Positions 50,474-59,708 of a DNA stretch of 64,000 nt are shown here, piece after piece (positions within the stretch are counted from its first letter, which is position 1; each line of letters opens with the position of its first letter). The notes under the pieces are model-generated. The model searched no databases and had not been told where the DNA came from. It was given only the letters and a program-made list of their open reading frames with translations. The position numbers were made by a program, and so were the translations under genes. Source of the DNA: CAZGRP01 sp964527995 (GTDB lineage Bacteria; Zhuqueibacterota; Zhuqueibacteria; Oceanimicrobiales; CAZGRP01); the NCBI GenBank assembly GCA_964527995.1, contig CAZGRP010000015.1, positions 8,272 to 72,271 on the forward strand, read 5' to 3'.

Positions 50474-50934
50474 GTGATCTGCACCCTTCGTTTCGAGGCG
50501 GCGCCCGGTGCCCACAGATGGGCCAGATGGACTTCGATCCGTGGCGTCGGCAGCAGCCCGGTGATGCGGTCGGCCCACTCAATCACGCACACACCATCGC
50601 CGGCAAAAAACTCCTCCAGACCGAGCGCAAGCGCCTCCTCCTCACTTCGGATCCGGTAGAAATCAAAGTGATACACCGGAACACGGCCCTTGTAATGATG
50701 AATCAAGGTAAAGGTAGGACTGGTCACCGGGTCGTTTACGCCCAGCCCGCGGCAGACCCCCCGAATGAAGACCGTCTTGCCGCTGCCCAAATCCCCAAAG
50801 CAGGCAAGCACATCCCCGGCCCGAAGGTGTTGCGCCACGCTTGCCCCCAGCGCCTCGGTCTCTTCTTCGGATGACGTAATGCACTCTCCTTCGATCACGT
50901 TTGGTAGCTGAATCTCTGCCGCTTCCTTCCCCAC
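50461..50934 (-). CDS. tsaE: tRNA t6A synthesis ATPase TsaE
   Basis: 157 residues from GTG 50934. Walker A GDLGSGKTVFIRGVCRGLGV, then SPTFTLIHHYKGRVPVYHFD (Ser/Thr and Walker B-like region) and GVCVIEWADRITGLLPTPRI. ATPase that drives turnover of the TsaBD complex. It lies 3 bases after porX and overlaps tsaB. Confidence 0.95.
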   Translation of the reverse strand: MGKEAAEIQLPNVIEGECITSSEEETEALGASVAQHLRAGDVLACFGDLGSGKTVFIRGVCRGLGVNDPVTSPTFTLIHHYKGRVPVYHFDFYRIRSEEEALALGLEEFFAGDGVCVIEWADRITGLLPTPRIEVHLAHLWAPGAASKRRVQITWKR

Positions 50935-50937
50935 TTT

Positions 50938-52521
50938 TCACGCCACCACCTTCGGCTCGAGAATCGCCGCCGGCAACACCATCTCTTCAAGCGAAACGCC
51001 ACCGTGCTGCAAGCTGTCGCGGTAGTAGTTGAGGTAATGATGGTAGTTCGTCGGGTAGACGAAGTAGAAGTCCTCTTTGGCGATGAGATAGTTGGTGTTG
51101 ATGCCGCGGGCAGGCAGCTTGAAGTCGGCCGGATTCCTCACCATGATGGCAAATCTCGGATCCGACTTGATGGATCGACCGAATTTGTAGCGCAGATTCG
51201 TCGAAGTCTCACGATCGCCGAGCACCTTGGCACCTCGCATACCTCGAATCGAGCCATGGTCCGAGGTCAGCACCACCGTGTACCCCCGCCGGCCGAACTC
51301 GCGAATGATCCGGTAGATCGCCGAATGTTCGAACCACGACCTCGTCAGAGAACGATAGGCCGAGTCATCCGGCGTGATCTCCTTCAGCACCTCCGAATCG
51401 CTGCGGCTGTGGGCCAGGATGTCGACGAAATTGAGGACCACCGACATCAAAGGAATGTTCGAGTAGGAGTTGATTTTGTTCTCCAGGCTGCGGGCCTCAC
51501 TGACATCGAGAATCTTGATATACTTTGGCTCCGGCTTGAGCTGGATGCCGAGACGCTCGAGCTGAAAATCCAGGAACTGGCGCTCGTACCGATTCAGACT
51601 GTGCTCATCTTCCTCGCTGCGCTGCCACAGGTCCGGATGCTGCTTTTCGATTTCACTGGGAAAAAGACCGCTGAAGATGGCGTTACGGGCATAAGGTGTC
51701 GCCGTCGGCAGGATCGAGTAGTAATATTCTTTCGAAATCTTGAAGTCCTCGTAGAACAACGGCTCGAGCGTGAACCACTGATCCAGCCGCAGATTGTCCA
51801 TGACCACAAAAAGGACGTGGCGGCCCTGCCGCAGGAGCGGGGCCAGGTAGAGGCGCACGAGATCCACCGACAGCGGCGGCGCTTCGTCGCTGGGACGCGT
51901 CTCGGCCGCGATCCAGCTCCGATAGTGACGCTCGATGAACTTGGCGAACTCCGCGTTGCATTCCCGCTTTTGATCGAGCAATGTCTGCCGCAGACCCAGA
52001 TCCGGGTGGCTGTCGAGCTCCACTTCCCACTGGCTGACGTTCCGATAGATCTCGATCCAGTCACGCCAGGTAGGAGACTGCAGCAGCATGCGGGAAACGG
52101 TGTTGAAGGCGGCAATGTAGTTCTGCGACAGCCGCTGGCGCTCGATCTCCCTCTGCTCGAGAATCTTCTTGCAGGTGGAGAGGACCTGGCTAGGGTTGAC
52201 CGGCTTGGTGAGATAGTCGTCGATCTTGCCGCCGATGGCCTCCTCCATCAGACTCTCTTCTTCGTTCTTGGTCACCATGACCACCGGCAGCCACGGGTGC
52301 TTCTCCTTGATCTCGCCGAGGGCTGTGAGCCCGTCCTTGCCGTTCAGCATCTCGTCCAGCAGCACCAGATCGAACCGTTCCTGGTCGATGAGGGTCAGGG
52401 CGTCTTCAGCGTTGGTCACCGGAGTGACGCGGTAGCCGCGCTCTTCGAGGAACAAGATGTGTGCACGCAGCAGATCGATCTCGTCGTCGACCCAGAGGAT
52501 TTTGCCTTTCTTACCTTCCAT
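50938..52521 (-). CDS. porX: PorX-like response regulator with PglZ domain
   Basis: 527 residues from ATG 52521 (GGGAGTAGT upstream). Receiver domain: KILWVDDEIDLLRAHILFLE (acidic pocket), LVLLDEMLNGKDGL with phospho-acceptor Asp56, VVMVTKNEE and DDYLTKPVNPSQVLS (Thr/Lys). After a helical linker, a PglZ alkaline-phosphatase-like domain: VLFVVMDNLRLDQW (Asp), ILPTATPYARNAIFSGLFPS (Thr), VVLNFVDILAHSRSD (Asp) and VVLTSDHGSIRG (Asp-His). PorX works with PorY in Bacteroidota to regulate the type IX secretion system and hydrolyses oligonucleotides. No PorY or T9SS gene is in the window. It heads the tsaE-tsaB-rimI-accD-surE-guaA run. Confidence 0.9.
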   Translation of the reverse strand: MEGKKGKILWVDDEIDLLRAHILFLEERGYRVTPVTNAEDALTLIDQERFDLVLLDEMLNGKDGLTALGEIKEKHPWLPVVMVTKNEEESLMEEAIGGKIDDYLTKPVNPSQVLSTCKKILEQREIERQRLSQNYIAAFNTVSRMLLQSPTWRDWIEIYRNVSQWEVELDSHPDLGLRQTLLDQKRECNAEFAKFIERHYRSWIAAETRPSDEAPPLSVDLVRLYLAPLLRQGRHVLFVVMDNLRLDQWFTLEPLFYEDFKISKEYYYSILPTATPYARNAIFSGLFPSEIEKQHPDLWQRSEEDEHSLNRYERQFLDFQLERLGIQLKPEPKYIKILDVSEARSLENKINSYSNIPLMSVVLNFVDILAHSRSDSEVLKEITPDDSAYRSLTRSWFEHSAIYRIIREFGRRGYTVVLTSDHGSIRGMRGAKVLGDRETSTNLRYKFGRSIKSDPRFAIMVRNPADFKLPARGINTNYLIAKEDFYFVYPTNYHHYLNYYRDSLQHGGVSLEEMVLPAAILEPKVVA

Positions 52522-52555
52522 ACTACTCCCGCATGTTTTGCCGACACCATCGGGC

Positions 52556-52584
52556 AAATTAACAATTCTTCCAGGCATTGTCAA
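52556..52584 (-). promoter_or_regulatory. promoter of the porX-tsaE-tsaB-rimI-accD run
   Basis: Minus strand TTGACA (52579-52584), 17-base spacer, TAATTT (52556-52561), about 28 bases before the expected start and 35 before the porX ATG. Confidence 0.7.
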
Positions 52585-52653
52585 CGGGTTTTTCCCAGCG
52601 CAGACCGCAGGCTGATCATCGCCGGGCTCGAAGCGGACGGTGCCGAACGCTCT

Positions 52654-54789
52654 CTACTTCGTCTTGAATTCGTAGACGCCGTCCCAGTCTTCGGGGGGAG
52701 GTTCTTCAAGGAAATCCAGACAGCGCCTGACGTAGACGCGAGCCGGACCATCGGAGGGAAAGTAGCGCAGCACTCGTTTAAATTCGGTGAGTGCCCTGTA
52801 CCAATCGTGTTCTTTGTACAGCTTCAGCCCCTCGTTGTAGACATTGATGAGCAGATCCTCTTCAATCTGCGGAATGCTTCCCAGCCCCCGCAGCTCGAAG
52901 ATACGCACGGGCTTCTCCTTGCCCTTGACCCTGACCAGGTCGAGTTCGCGCACGATCGCCTTGTTCTTGACCTGCTCGTAGGTCGACTCCGAGATGATGA
53001 TGGTGGTGGCGTAGTACTTGTTGGTGCCCTCCAGGCGAGCGGCCAGGTTGACCTCGTCGCCGATCACCGTGTAGTCGAACAGTTGTGCCGAACCGAGGTT
53101 GCCGACGATCATCTTGCCGCTGTTGATGCCGATGCCGATCTGAAAATAGTCCTTCTTCTCGGCCGACCAGCGTTTCTGAATCTGCCTGAGCTTGGTCACC
53201 ATCTGCAGTGCGGTCTGGCAGGCCTTCTCGGCATGATCGGCAAAATAGAGCGGTGCACCGAAGAGCGCCATGATCTCATCGCCGACGAACTTGTCCAGGG
53301 TCCCCTGGTTCGCGAAGATGATTTCGACCATGGAGGTGAGGTATTCGCTCAGGTTCTGCACGACCTCCTCCGGACCGCGTTTCTCCGAAAAGGACGTGAA
53401 GCCGCGGATGTCGGAGAACAACACCGTCAACTCGCGGCGCTCCCCGCCAAAGCGCGGCAGCTCGTTGTCGGCCAGCATCTTGTCGACCACATTGCTGGCG
53501 ACGTAGTGTTGAAAGGTCTTCTTCACGCGCCAGCGCTCGCGTTGCTCCGTCACCGTAAGGTCGACCACATGGCCGACATAGGCGAGCAGCAGGGTGGTCA
53601 AAGGCATGGTGACCGGAAGCCAGAGTCGACTGCTGCTGAACAGATAGAAGGAAGCGAGCACAAACCCCAGAGCGATGAGGCCGATAAGCAGGAGCGAACG
53701 CACCGGCCGGAGCTTCTTGGTTGTCGCCCAGGCGACAAGAGCAAGAAACAGCATAGCCAGCAAGGAAACCCATCCCGAAACCTGGCGGATAAAATCCCCG
53801 TGCAACAGCGTGCTGAGGGCGTTGGCGTGCACCTCTACCCCCGGCGTCTTCTGACGCCGGCCGCCATAGTTGAAGAAGGGCGTGAATTTGGTGTCCTGGA
53901 GTTCTTCGGCAGAGGCGCCGATAAAGACGATCTTGTCCTTGAAGGTGCCCCACATCCGATGCAGATCGAAGATGTCGGTATCTTCGTCGTCCGCCAGTTG
54001 AAACTTACTGTCGTCGAGGATTGTGGAGAAGTGGTAGGTCGGAAAGCTTTGTGCCGGCCCGCGGTAGTTGATGAGAAAGGAGTGACGGCTCTGCAATGGG
54101 ATGGTGGTGTTTCCCAGCCGCAGAGTGGCATCCTCGTTGTGGGGCACCTTGCCGTCGGTCAGCCCACGCAGAGCCAGCAGCGCCTCTACCGCCATCGGGT
54201 GGTAGACCTTATCCCCCACTGGCAGCGAAACCAGATAGCGGCGCACAAAGCCGTCGCTGTCTTCGAGCACGTTCACCAAACCCCAGCGGCTGCCGGTGTT
54301 CAAGAGCGGCGCAATCGGCTTGGCGAGATAAGTGGTTTCGGTGCCCCCACGTGCCACCTCCCGAACCCACTTGCCCGCCAGCACCACGTTGCCGGCATGC
54401 AGCACCGCGGCCGCCAGCACCTTGTCCCGCCGCGGGTCGACACGATCGTCCTCAGTGAATTCGACGTCCACGACGATCAGCCTGGCACCGGCGTCGGCCA
54501 GGTTGAGGATGGCACGTGCAAAGTAGCTGCGCGGGTACGGCCAGCGCCCTGGCAGCGAGGCAAAGGTCTGGTCGTCGATGGTCACCAGAACGATGCTGGA
54601 GTCGCCGACATCCTGGGCGCCACGAAAACGGAAGGCCGTGTCGTAGGCTTTCAGGTCGAGGTTTTCGAAAGCCTGGAAGTTGGACAGAATCCAGGCCAGA
54701 AGAAGCGCCGCTGCCGTAATCGCCCCGCCGACCACCGTTCGGTTTCGCAGCAGCTTCTTCCAGTCAGCGATTTGGGCAATTGACCTCAT
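52654..54789 (-). CDS. CHASE2 domain adenylate/guanylate cyclase
   Basis: 711 residues. One transmembrane segment near 20-37, a CHASE2 extracytoplasmic sensor (about 45-335: SSIVLVTIDDQTFASLPGRW, RPYPRSYFARAIL-like, VNVLEDSDGFVRRYLVSLPV, KIVFIGASAEELQDTKFTPF), three helices (about 340-420), then a class III cyclase: LTVLFSDIRGFTSFSEKRGP (metal Asp), TLDKFVGDEIMALFG (Lys and metal Asp), GIGINSGKMIVGNLGS and FDYTVIGDEVNLAARLEGTN (Asn, Arg). All catalytic residues are present; adenylate cyclase activity is likely. The C-terminus (about 635-711) has a TPR-like part (LKLYKEHDWYRALTEFKRVL). Adjacent to FecR and barrel genes. Confidence 0.94.
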   Translation of the reverse strand: MRSIAQIADWKKLLRNRTVVGGAITAAALLLAWILSNFQAFENLDLKAYDTAFRFRGAQDVGDSSIVLVTIDDQTFASLPGRWPYPRSYFARAILNLADAGARLIVVDVEFTEDDRVDPRRDKVLAAAVLHAGNVVLAGKWVREVARGGTETTYLAKPIAPLLNTGSRWGLVNVLEDSDGFVRRYLVSLPVGDKVYHPMAVEALLALRGLTDGKVPHNEDATLRLGNTTIPLQSRHSFLINYRGPAQSFPTYHFSTILDDSKFQLADDEDTDIFDLHRMWGTFKDKIVFIGASAEELQDTKFTPFFNYGGRRQKTPGVEVHANALSTLLHGDFIRQVSGWVSLLAMLFLALVAWATTKKLRPVRSLLLIGLIALGFVLASFYLFSSSRLWLPVTMPLTTLLLAYVGHVVDLTVTEQRERWRVKKTFQHYVASNVVDKMLADNELPRFGGERRELTVLFSDIRGFTSFSEKRGPEEVVQNLSEYLTSMVEIIFANQGTLDKFVGDEIMALFGAPLYFADHAEKACQTALQMVTKLRQIQKRWSAEKKDYFQIGIGINSGKMIVGNLGSAQLFDYTVIGDEVNLAARLEGTNKYYATTIIISESTYEQVKNKAIVRELDLVRVKGKEKPVRIFELRGLGSIPQIEEDLLINVYNEGLKLYKEHDWYRALTEFKRVLRYFPSDGPARVYVRRCLDFLEEPPPEDWDGVYEFKTK

Positions 54790-54811
54790 GTCCGCCGGAT
54801 GGTTCGAGACT

Positions 54812-57370
54812 TCACAATCGAACCTCGTAGTAGGCGCGGATCCGCCGGTCGTTGAAGCTCGGATTCGGCGTTTTCACACCGGAAGCAAGATCGAGGGCGA
54901 AGCCGTCGTCGCGAAAGCGCACGAGTTCGACATCGAGCATCAGCACGTGCCTGCGGGAGATCTGGTACTGGCCCCCGAAACGAAACGCCGTTTGGCGGAA
55001 GTCGATGTTCAGTTGCGTGCCGACAGTCGGTTGTGCACTTTTGACCAGACCGCTGGCCGAAGTCACCCGCAAGCCGCCATAAAGTCGCAAGCTCTCGTTC
55101 AGAAGCAGGTAGTCGAGCTGCCCGGAGTAGATGCGGAACTTGAAATTGCTACGCCCACCGGCAGCACGGTTCTGGTTGTCCGCGTAACTCAGGGTCGAGA
55201 TGAAGGGAGCCCGATACTTGGTGCGCACGGTGACGCTGCGCAGGTCCGAATCTACATTGTTCAGGTTGATCCCATTCAGCCGTTGCTGCCCGAAACGGTC
55301 GTTGCGGTTGGAGCTCATGATGTTCAGCGTGATGGTGTTCTGCACGCCCTGCACGTAGGCGTCGTAGTTCACCAGGAAAGAGACATCCCGGCTGACGGTC
55401 GACTCACGCCGGTCAAAACCATCGACGGCCGGGTCAAATTGCGTAACGCCATTGTCGCGGTCGTGGTTCCGGATCGAGAAGGTGATGGTAGGCAACGAAG
55501 GTGCCGGGTAGATGGAAAGACCGAAGCTCGTCGTCTGCAAGTCCAGCGCCGGATTCCCTTCCTTGCCCGTGAAATTGTCGTCGAAGTTCTCGAAGCCGGC
55601 GTTCAAGAAAACGCGGTTGTTGGCCAGCCCGATGCGATCGCGCACGTACCAGCCGCGAAGATTGTTGCGCAGAAAGCTCTGTCCGAGCGAATGATACTCC
55701 GGCCCCAGTCGGCGGTACCCGAACTCGAACTGATTGTGAAAGTAGCGCAGAATCACCGCCGCCTGATAAGCAACCGAGGTCCCGTCGCGGGGATCCAGCG
55801 GCACGGTGCTCTCATTCACGATGAAGTATTTCTCCAGGGACACGGGGTCGAAGGGCAGGTCGATATCGAACTTGGCGGCCACCGAGTCCTTGCTCAGAGC
55901 GCCGGGTCCGGTGTCGTTGGTCAACAAGCTGAATGCTGCCGAGGCACGGATCTCGATTCGCCGTTGATGGATGGCGATCAGCAGGTCGGGGCCGACGACG
56001 AGATTGTCCTTCGGGTTGGTCCCACCGGCGACGGAGTTGCGATCATCCCGCACCCGCATCACCGTCAGGCCCAACTGGAAGTGGCGGCCGCTGCCGAAAC
56101 TCGGCCGCAAGGCGATCAGGTTCTGCTCGAACACGGGTGAGCGACTGTCATTGAACACGATGGATCGGCGCGTCTGCCCGAAAGCCACATCCACGTTGAA
56201 GAAGCCCAGGTGAAGTCCACCCTGCAGGCCGCGAATCCGTTTGCCCCAGAGGATCAGGTCGTTCATCCTCGGGTAGCTATCGCCGAAAATGAACTGCAGC
56301 CAGGGCAGCCCGAAGCGGAACGTGAAACGATTCCTCGGTTGCGCGAACTTGCTCTCCACAGAGCTGATCAGCACCTGCCCGCCGAAAGTGAGGGGACCGT
56401 AGCGCCCGGAAAAATCGCCACCCAGGCGATTTGTGTTCAGCTTACGGCCACTGACCCTCTCCTGTCGCAGACTGGCGAAGGCACGCCCCTGGAAGGTCGC
56501 CACAGGCGCGGCCGCAGCGCCCGCGGCCGGCCTGGCTCGGCGCACCGACCGCACGCGAAAACTCCATTCGGCCTCGGCGGCGCGCCCCTCCAGGTCCCGC
56601 ACGGTCACCCGCACCTCGTGGCGCCCGGCGCCGATGTCGACTGGAACGTAGCTGACCAGGTATTCGGACACGTCGGCTTCGGACGTCACATCCATCCCGT
56701 CCAGAAGGATGCGGACCGAAGCCGTATCGATCTGGCCCTCCTCCAGTTGAAACGACGCGGCAATCGCTGCCTCGTCCGGGGCAACCGTGCTCCCTGCATC
56801 GGGGCTCAGGATGAGCACCTGTGGCTGCCCGCCGCCACTCGGCGCAGCTCTGGCCGCCGACTTTGCCATCTCAGTCGGTGGTTGCCGCACCGGCGCCGAC
56901 GGGGGTTTTTTGCCCGGTGTCGGCACGGCCGGAGCCGCCGGCTTCTGTTCCACCGCGGCTGCGGCACCGACGATCTCCATCTCGTGGGGCCGTCCGTATG
57001 GATCAAAAGCCGGGGATGTGACCACAGTGCGATCGGCAAGAAGCGCGGTGATGAAGTACTCCAGGCGACCGCGCTCCAGCAGCTTGGCCGGCAACGTGAC
57101 CCGATACGAGTCGCCGTAGGGGGCCATGTCGAGAAACTCAAATGCGGTCTGCCCCGGCATGCGATAGTAGAAGCGCACGTAGATCGGTGACGAAGAGGCG
57201 TTGACCAGGCGAGCCTCAAGAGTCACCTTCTCGCCCCGTTTCGCCCGACTGACCGGTCGATGCTCGATCAGCGCGGTCGGCTGGGCGTACGCCTCTGCCA
57301 GGAATCCAACCCCAAGGAACATCAGCCCGCTCGACACGAGCAGGCCTCGCAAGATTCGCTGTTTCACCAC
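54812..57370 (-). CDS. large outer-membrane beta-barrel protein with N-terminal Ig-like domains
   Basis: 852 residues with a signal peptide (cleavage near AEAYAQ). Residues about 35-130 form a beta-sandwich (VSRAKRGEKVTLEARLVNAS, VRFYYRMPGQTAFEFLDM). A Pro/Ala linker (140-190) leads to an Ig-like domain (PQVLILSPDAGSTVAPDEAA, HEVRVTVRDLEGRAAEAEW). From about 290 to the end there are many amphipathic strands (GRYGPLTFGGQVLISSV, FQLGLTVMRVRDDRNSV, FNVDVAFGQ) ending in IRAYYEVRL, so a large barrel of about 20 strands is likely. Function unknown. 22 bases from the cyclase gene, so probably cotranscribed. Confidence 0.8.
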   Translation of the reverse strand: MVKQRILRGLLVSSGLMFLGVGFLAEAYAQPTALIEHRPVSRAKRGEKVTLEARLVNASSSPIYVRFYYRMPGQTAFEFLDMAPYGDSYRVTLPAKLLERGRLEYFITALLADRTVVTSPAFDPYGRPHEMEIVGAAAAVEQKPAAPAVPTPGKKPPSAPVRQPPTEMAKSAARAAPSGGGQPQVLILSPDAGSTVAPDEAAIAASFQLEEGQIDTASVRILLDGMDVTSEADVSEYLVSYVPVDIGAGRHEVRVTVRDLEGRAAEAEWSFRVRSVRRARPAAGAAAAPVATFQGRAFASLRQERVSGRKLNTNRLGGDFSGRYGPLTFGGQVLISSVESKFAQPRNRFTFRFGLPWLQFIFGDSYPRMNDLILWGKRIRGLQGGLHLGFFNVDVAFGQTRRSIVFNDSRSPVFEQNLIALRPSFGSGRHFQLGLTVMRVRDDRNSVAGGTNPKDNLVVGPDLLIAIHQRRIEIRASAAFSLLTNDTGPGALSKDSVAAKFDIDLPFDPVSLEKYFIVNESTVPLDPRDGTSVAYQAAVILRYFHNQFEFGYRRLGPEYHSLGQSFLRNNLRGWYVRDRIGLANNRVFLNAGFENFDDNFTGKEGNPALDLQTTSFGLSIYPAPSLPTITFSIRNHDRDNGVTQFDPAVDGFDRRESTVSRDVSFLVNYDAYVQGVQNTITLNIMSSNRNDRFGQQRLNGINLNNVDSDLRSVTVRTKYRAPFISTLSYADNQNRAAGGRSNFKFRIYSGQLDYLLLNESLRLYGGLRVTSASGLVKSAQPTVGTQLNIDFRQTAFRFGGQYQISRRHVLMLDVELVRFRDDGFALDLASGVKTPNPSFNDRRIRAYYEVRL

Positions 57371-57461
57371 GTAGATCCCTCCCGATGTCCCGTCCCTGAC
57401 GTTGTTGATCGGTCAAAAGAATCAGCCCGATCAGCCCAAATTCTGTCCGTAAGTTGCAGGT

Positions 57462-58145
57462 TTAGGGCTTCTGCAGATGGATCTTGAGACGTTTGATGTT
57501 GCCGTCGCTGTCTTGGAACTCAATTTCCACGTCTGCGCCCTCTTCGTCGCCAGGTCCCCACTGCGGTGGATTGATCGCGGGTGACCTTGTCGGAGGGGTA
57601 GTCCCGTTGGAAAAGCCACGTTCGCCGGCACCCACCGTAATAGTGCCATAGCGATTGATGAGATCAATCAGGCCATCGATGCAAAACACGATGGTGTTGC
57701 CCGATTCATCGAGAAGGAGATAAAACTCGGTACCCTTCACCGCGGCAACGCCGGTGGGAGTCTCGACCACCAGTTCGCCGCGCTGTTTGGTCACCTTCGC
57801 CCACAACTGACCGGCGCTCAGGAACAGCCGCTTGAAGATCCCTCCTCGCTTGCGCTGCCCCCGGATGGTGACGTTGGAATTCTCGCGGATCTTCAGCATG
57901 CTCTTGTCGTCGGTGAAGATGACCGACGCAAGGGACCGTTCACCGGTCCGCAGCTTGTACCCTGAGTTGAGCCGCAGGCCGGGCCGGGCCGGGCGCCATG
58001 AGGAAGCGCGCGCGCCACCCGACACCTGAACAGTGCCTTTCGCCTTCAATAAAAAGGCGACATCTTTTGCCGACTGGGCAACCGCGTCTCCCGCATACCA
58101 CAGTGCGACCGCAGTCCCCAAAAGTAGCGCTACACGAACGCGCAT
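57462..58145 (-). CDS. secreted FecR domain protein
   Basis: 227 residues with a signal peptide (MRVRVALLLGTAVALWYAGD, cleavage after AVAQ). FecR domain at about 30-170: GTVQVSGGARASSWRPARPG, LNSGYKLRTGERSLASVIFT, LKIRENSNVTIRGQ and GELVVETPTGVAAVKGTEFY. It lacks a transmembrane helix, so it is periplasmic or surface-located, not an anti-sigma. The acidic C-terminus (GDEEGADVEIEFQDSDG) ends with KRLKIHLQKP. Such FecR proteins are often encoded beside CHASE2 proteins and barrel proteins. Confidence 0.87.
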   Translation of the reverse strand: MRVRVALLLGTAVALWYAGDAVAQSAKDVAFLLKAKGTVQVSGGARASSWRPARPGLRLNSGYKLRTGERSLASVIFTDDKSMLKIRENSNVTIRGQRKRGGIFKRLFLSAGQLWAKVTKQRGELVVETPTGVAAVKGTEFYLLLDESGNTIVFCIDGLIDLINRYGTITVGAGERGFSNGTTPPTRSPAINPPQWGPGDEEGADVEIEFQDSDGNIKRLKIHLQKP

Positions 58146-58185
58146 GGTAGTCCCTCCCGGATGAGTCCTTCGTTGTCCTGATGTT

Positions 58186-59334
58186 TTACTCGACGGTCAC
58201 GCTGCGGACTTGCAGTTTTCCGCTCTGAACCTGACCCACCAGCGTTCCGAGGTCGGTGACGCTGATGGAAGAGCCGTTCTTCTGGATCACTCCGGTGGCG
58301 ATGAAGCCGTAAAGGTCCCCGCCCTCACCAAACATCTGATCGACCGCCGCATCGCCGAGGAGGGCGCGCAGGTAGTTCATGATCTGCAGTTGTGCGGCGG
58401 AAGTGTTTCCACCGGAAATCTGACCGATGGTCAGACACCAGATCTGGCTTTCGATCGGAATATCTCCCGAGGGTGTTTCGATGAATGCCGTGACCTGCCA
58501 GTAGTAGGTCTTGCCTTCTTCGAGCGGGAAGACGCCGCTGGAAGGATACTGGAAGGAAGGTTTGCCGAAGAAATCCCTGCCGGCGATCAGAGTGTCTCCA
58601 GGCACGCGGGACTCATTGTTCATGACATCTTCCGGGGAGGTGTTTTCCGGACGCTTTTCGGCGATTCGGAAGATGAATTTCCGGGCGTTCGATTCCCACT
58701 GGAAGAGCGGCAGCGTCGTGTAGATCACCGGGCATTCGCCGCTGCCGGCAACCCGGCCTGGGGAGATCAGATCGATCGTAGTCGGATTGCTGATATCGTA
58801 GATTTTCTCCCAGACGCAGTTGTCACTCGGATTGGCAGCATTCTCCACCCTGACCCGTAGCACATACTTGCCGGACGGCAGTTTCCCCGTGCTGAGGATG
58901 GCGTCCTGGAGCTTCTGCGCCGCGTCCGTGTTGAAGCGCACGTCGCCGGTAATGTCGCCCTGGGAGGTAAAATCGTTGCTGGTGATCTTGCGCATGCCCG
59001 TAACCCGGAACGGGTTGGTTACGGCCTCGATGATGGGGCCGCCGCTGGAGAATTGCTCAGCAATCAGGTCGAAGGTCATACGGACATCGGTGCCGCCCTG
59101 ACTTTCCCGGATCTGCAGCACGAAAAGAGGTGTCGAACTGGTCAGGGATACCAGGTTGAAATTGGAAAGAAAGACCGCATCGAAGGTGGGTGCGCTGATC
59201 TCTTCGAGGCGAAGATTGCTGCCGCTGCAGGTTACCTGTGCCTTCGCCGTAGTCGACCCTAACAACAGAGCGAACGTTGCCAGGGCCAGGCCCCCGATGA
59301 GGGCGCCCGTCCAGGTACGACGGCGGTTGCTCAT
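58186..59334 (-). CDS. secreted protein of unknown function
   Basis: 382 residues from ATG 59334 (GAGGTATCAC upstream); the longer frame to 59499 is rejected because the upstream part is non-coding. Signal peptide with a hydrophobic core LIGGLALATFALLLGS, cleavage after AKAQ. No named domain. The sequence has three repeated beta-sandwich-like parts: LRVRVENAANPSDNCVWEKI, TTLPLFQWESNARKFIFRIA and YYWQVTAFIETPSGDIPIES, like fibronectin-III/Ig folds of envelope proteins; there are a few Cys residues (VTCSG, NCVWEK, SGECPVIY, QIWCL). It precedes the FecR gene by 40 bases. Likely part of one envelope unit with the genes at 54812-58145. Confidence 0.7.
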   Translation of the reverse strand: MSNRRRTWTGALIGGLALATFALLLGSTTAKAQVTCSGSNLRLEEISAPTFDAVFLSNFNLVSLTSSTPLFVLQIRESQGGTDVRMTFDLIAEQFSSGGPIIEAVTNPFRVTGMRKITSNDFTSQGDITGDVRFNTDAAQKLQDAILSTGKLPSGKYVLRVRVENAANPSDNCVWEKIYDISNPTTIDLISPGRVAGSGECPVIYTTLPLFQWESNARKFIFRIAEKRPENTSPEDVMNNESRVPGDTLIAGRDFFGKPSFQYPSSGVFPLEEGKTYYWQVTAFIETPSGDIPIESQIWCLTIGQISGGNTSAAQLQIMNYLRALLGDAAVDQMFGEGGDLYGFIATGVIQKNGSSISVTDLGTLVGQVQSGKLQVRSVTVE

Positions 59335-59708
59335 GTGATACCTCGGTCTGTTGATGGTGCGTTCAGATGCGGGCGAGTCCTTTCCGGCTCGCAAGTGGTG
59401 ATGCAGGCTGAATTTAAGCAAAAAAGTCGCTGAATGAAAGTGATTTTTCCGTAAAGTAACAATACGCCACGTTACCTGGGGTTGCGGAAATGGGTTCACC
59501 TCGGGTGTGGATGGAGAGGTCTGTGTAGGCAGGCCGGGTGGAGGTCGGGTAGCGGGAAATGGGAATTAGGAATCAGGTCGGGGCGACATGCCTTTTCCGC
59601 TTTCCGTCATGGGGTCAACCGACGTTGGCTGGCATCGCGACATTCGCGTGCGCGGGCGTCCTTTTGCGGCCGGAATGGCGGCGGCAGGGTGCGGAATCGC
59701 CGGGTCCT
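59335..59708. other. intergenic region between the envelope unit and the helicase gene
   Basis: 374 bases without a gene. It holds a GTAAC...GTTAC palindrome near 59457-59476 and a GGGAAATGGGAATTAGGAATC tract at 59553-59575, similar to the intergenic repeat near 17954. A promoter for the secreted protein must lie here but no strong -35/-10 pair was found. Confidence 0.35.

Noticed and set aside
51004..54783. A 1259-codon open frame on the plus strand opposite porX and the CHASE2 cyclase
   Set aside because: It is antisense to two genes with full catalytic motifs, has no recognisable domain, and arises from the high-GC codon bias of the opposite strand.
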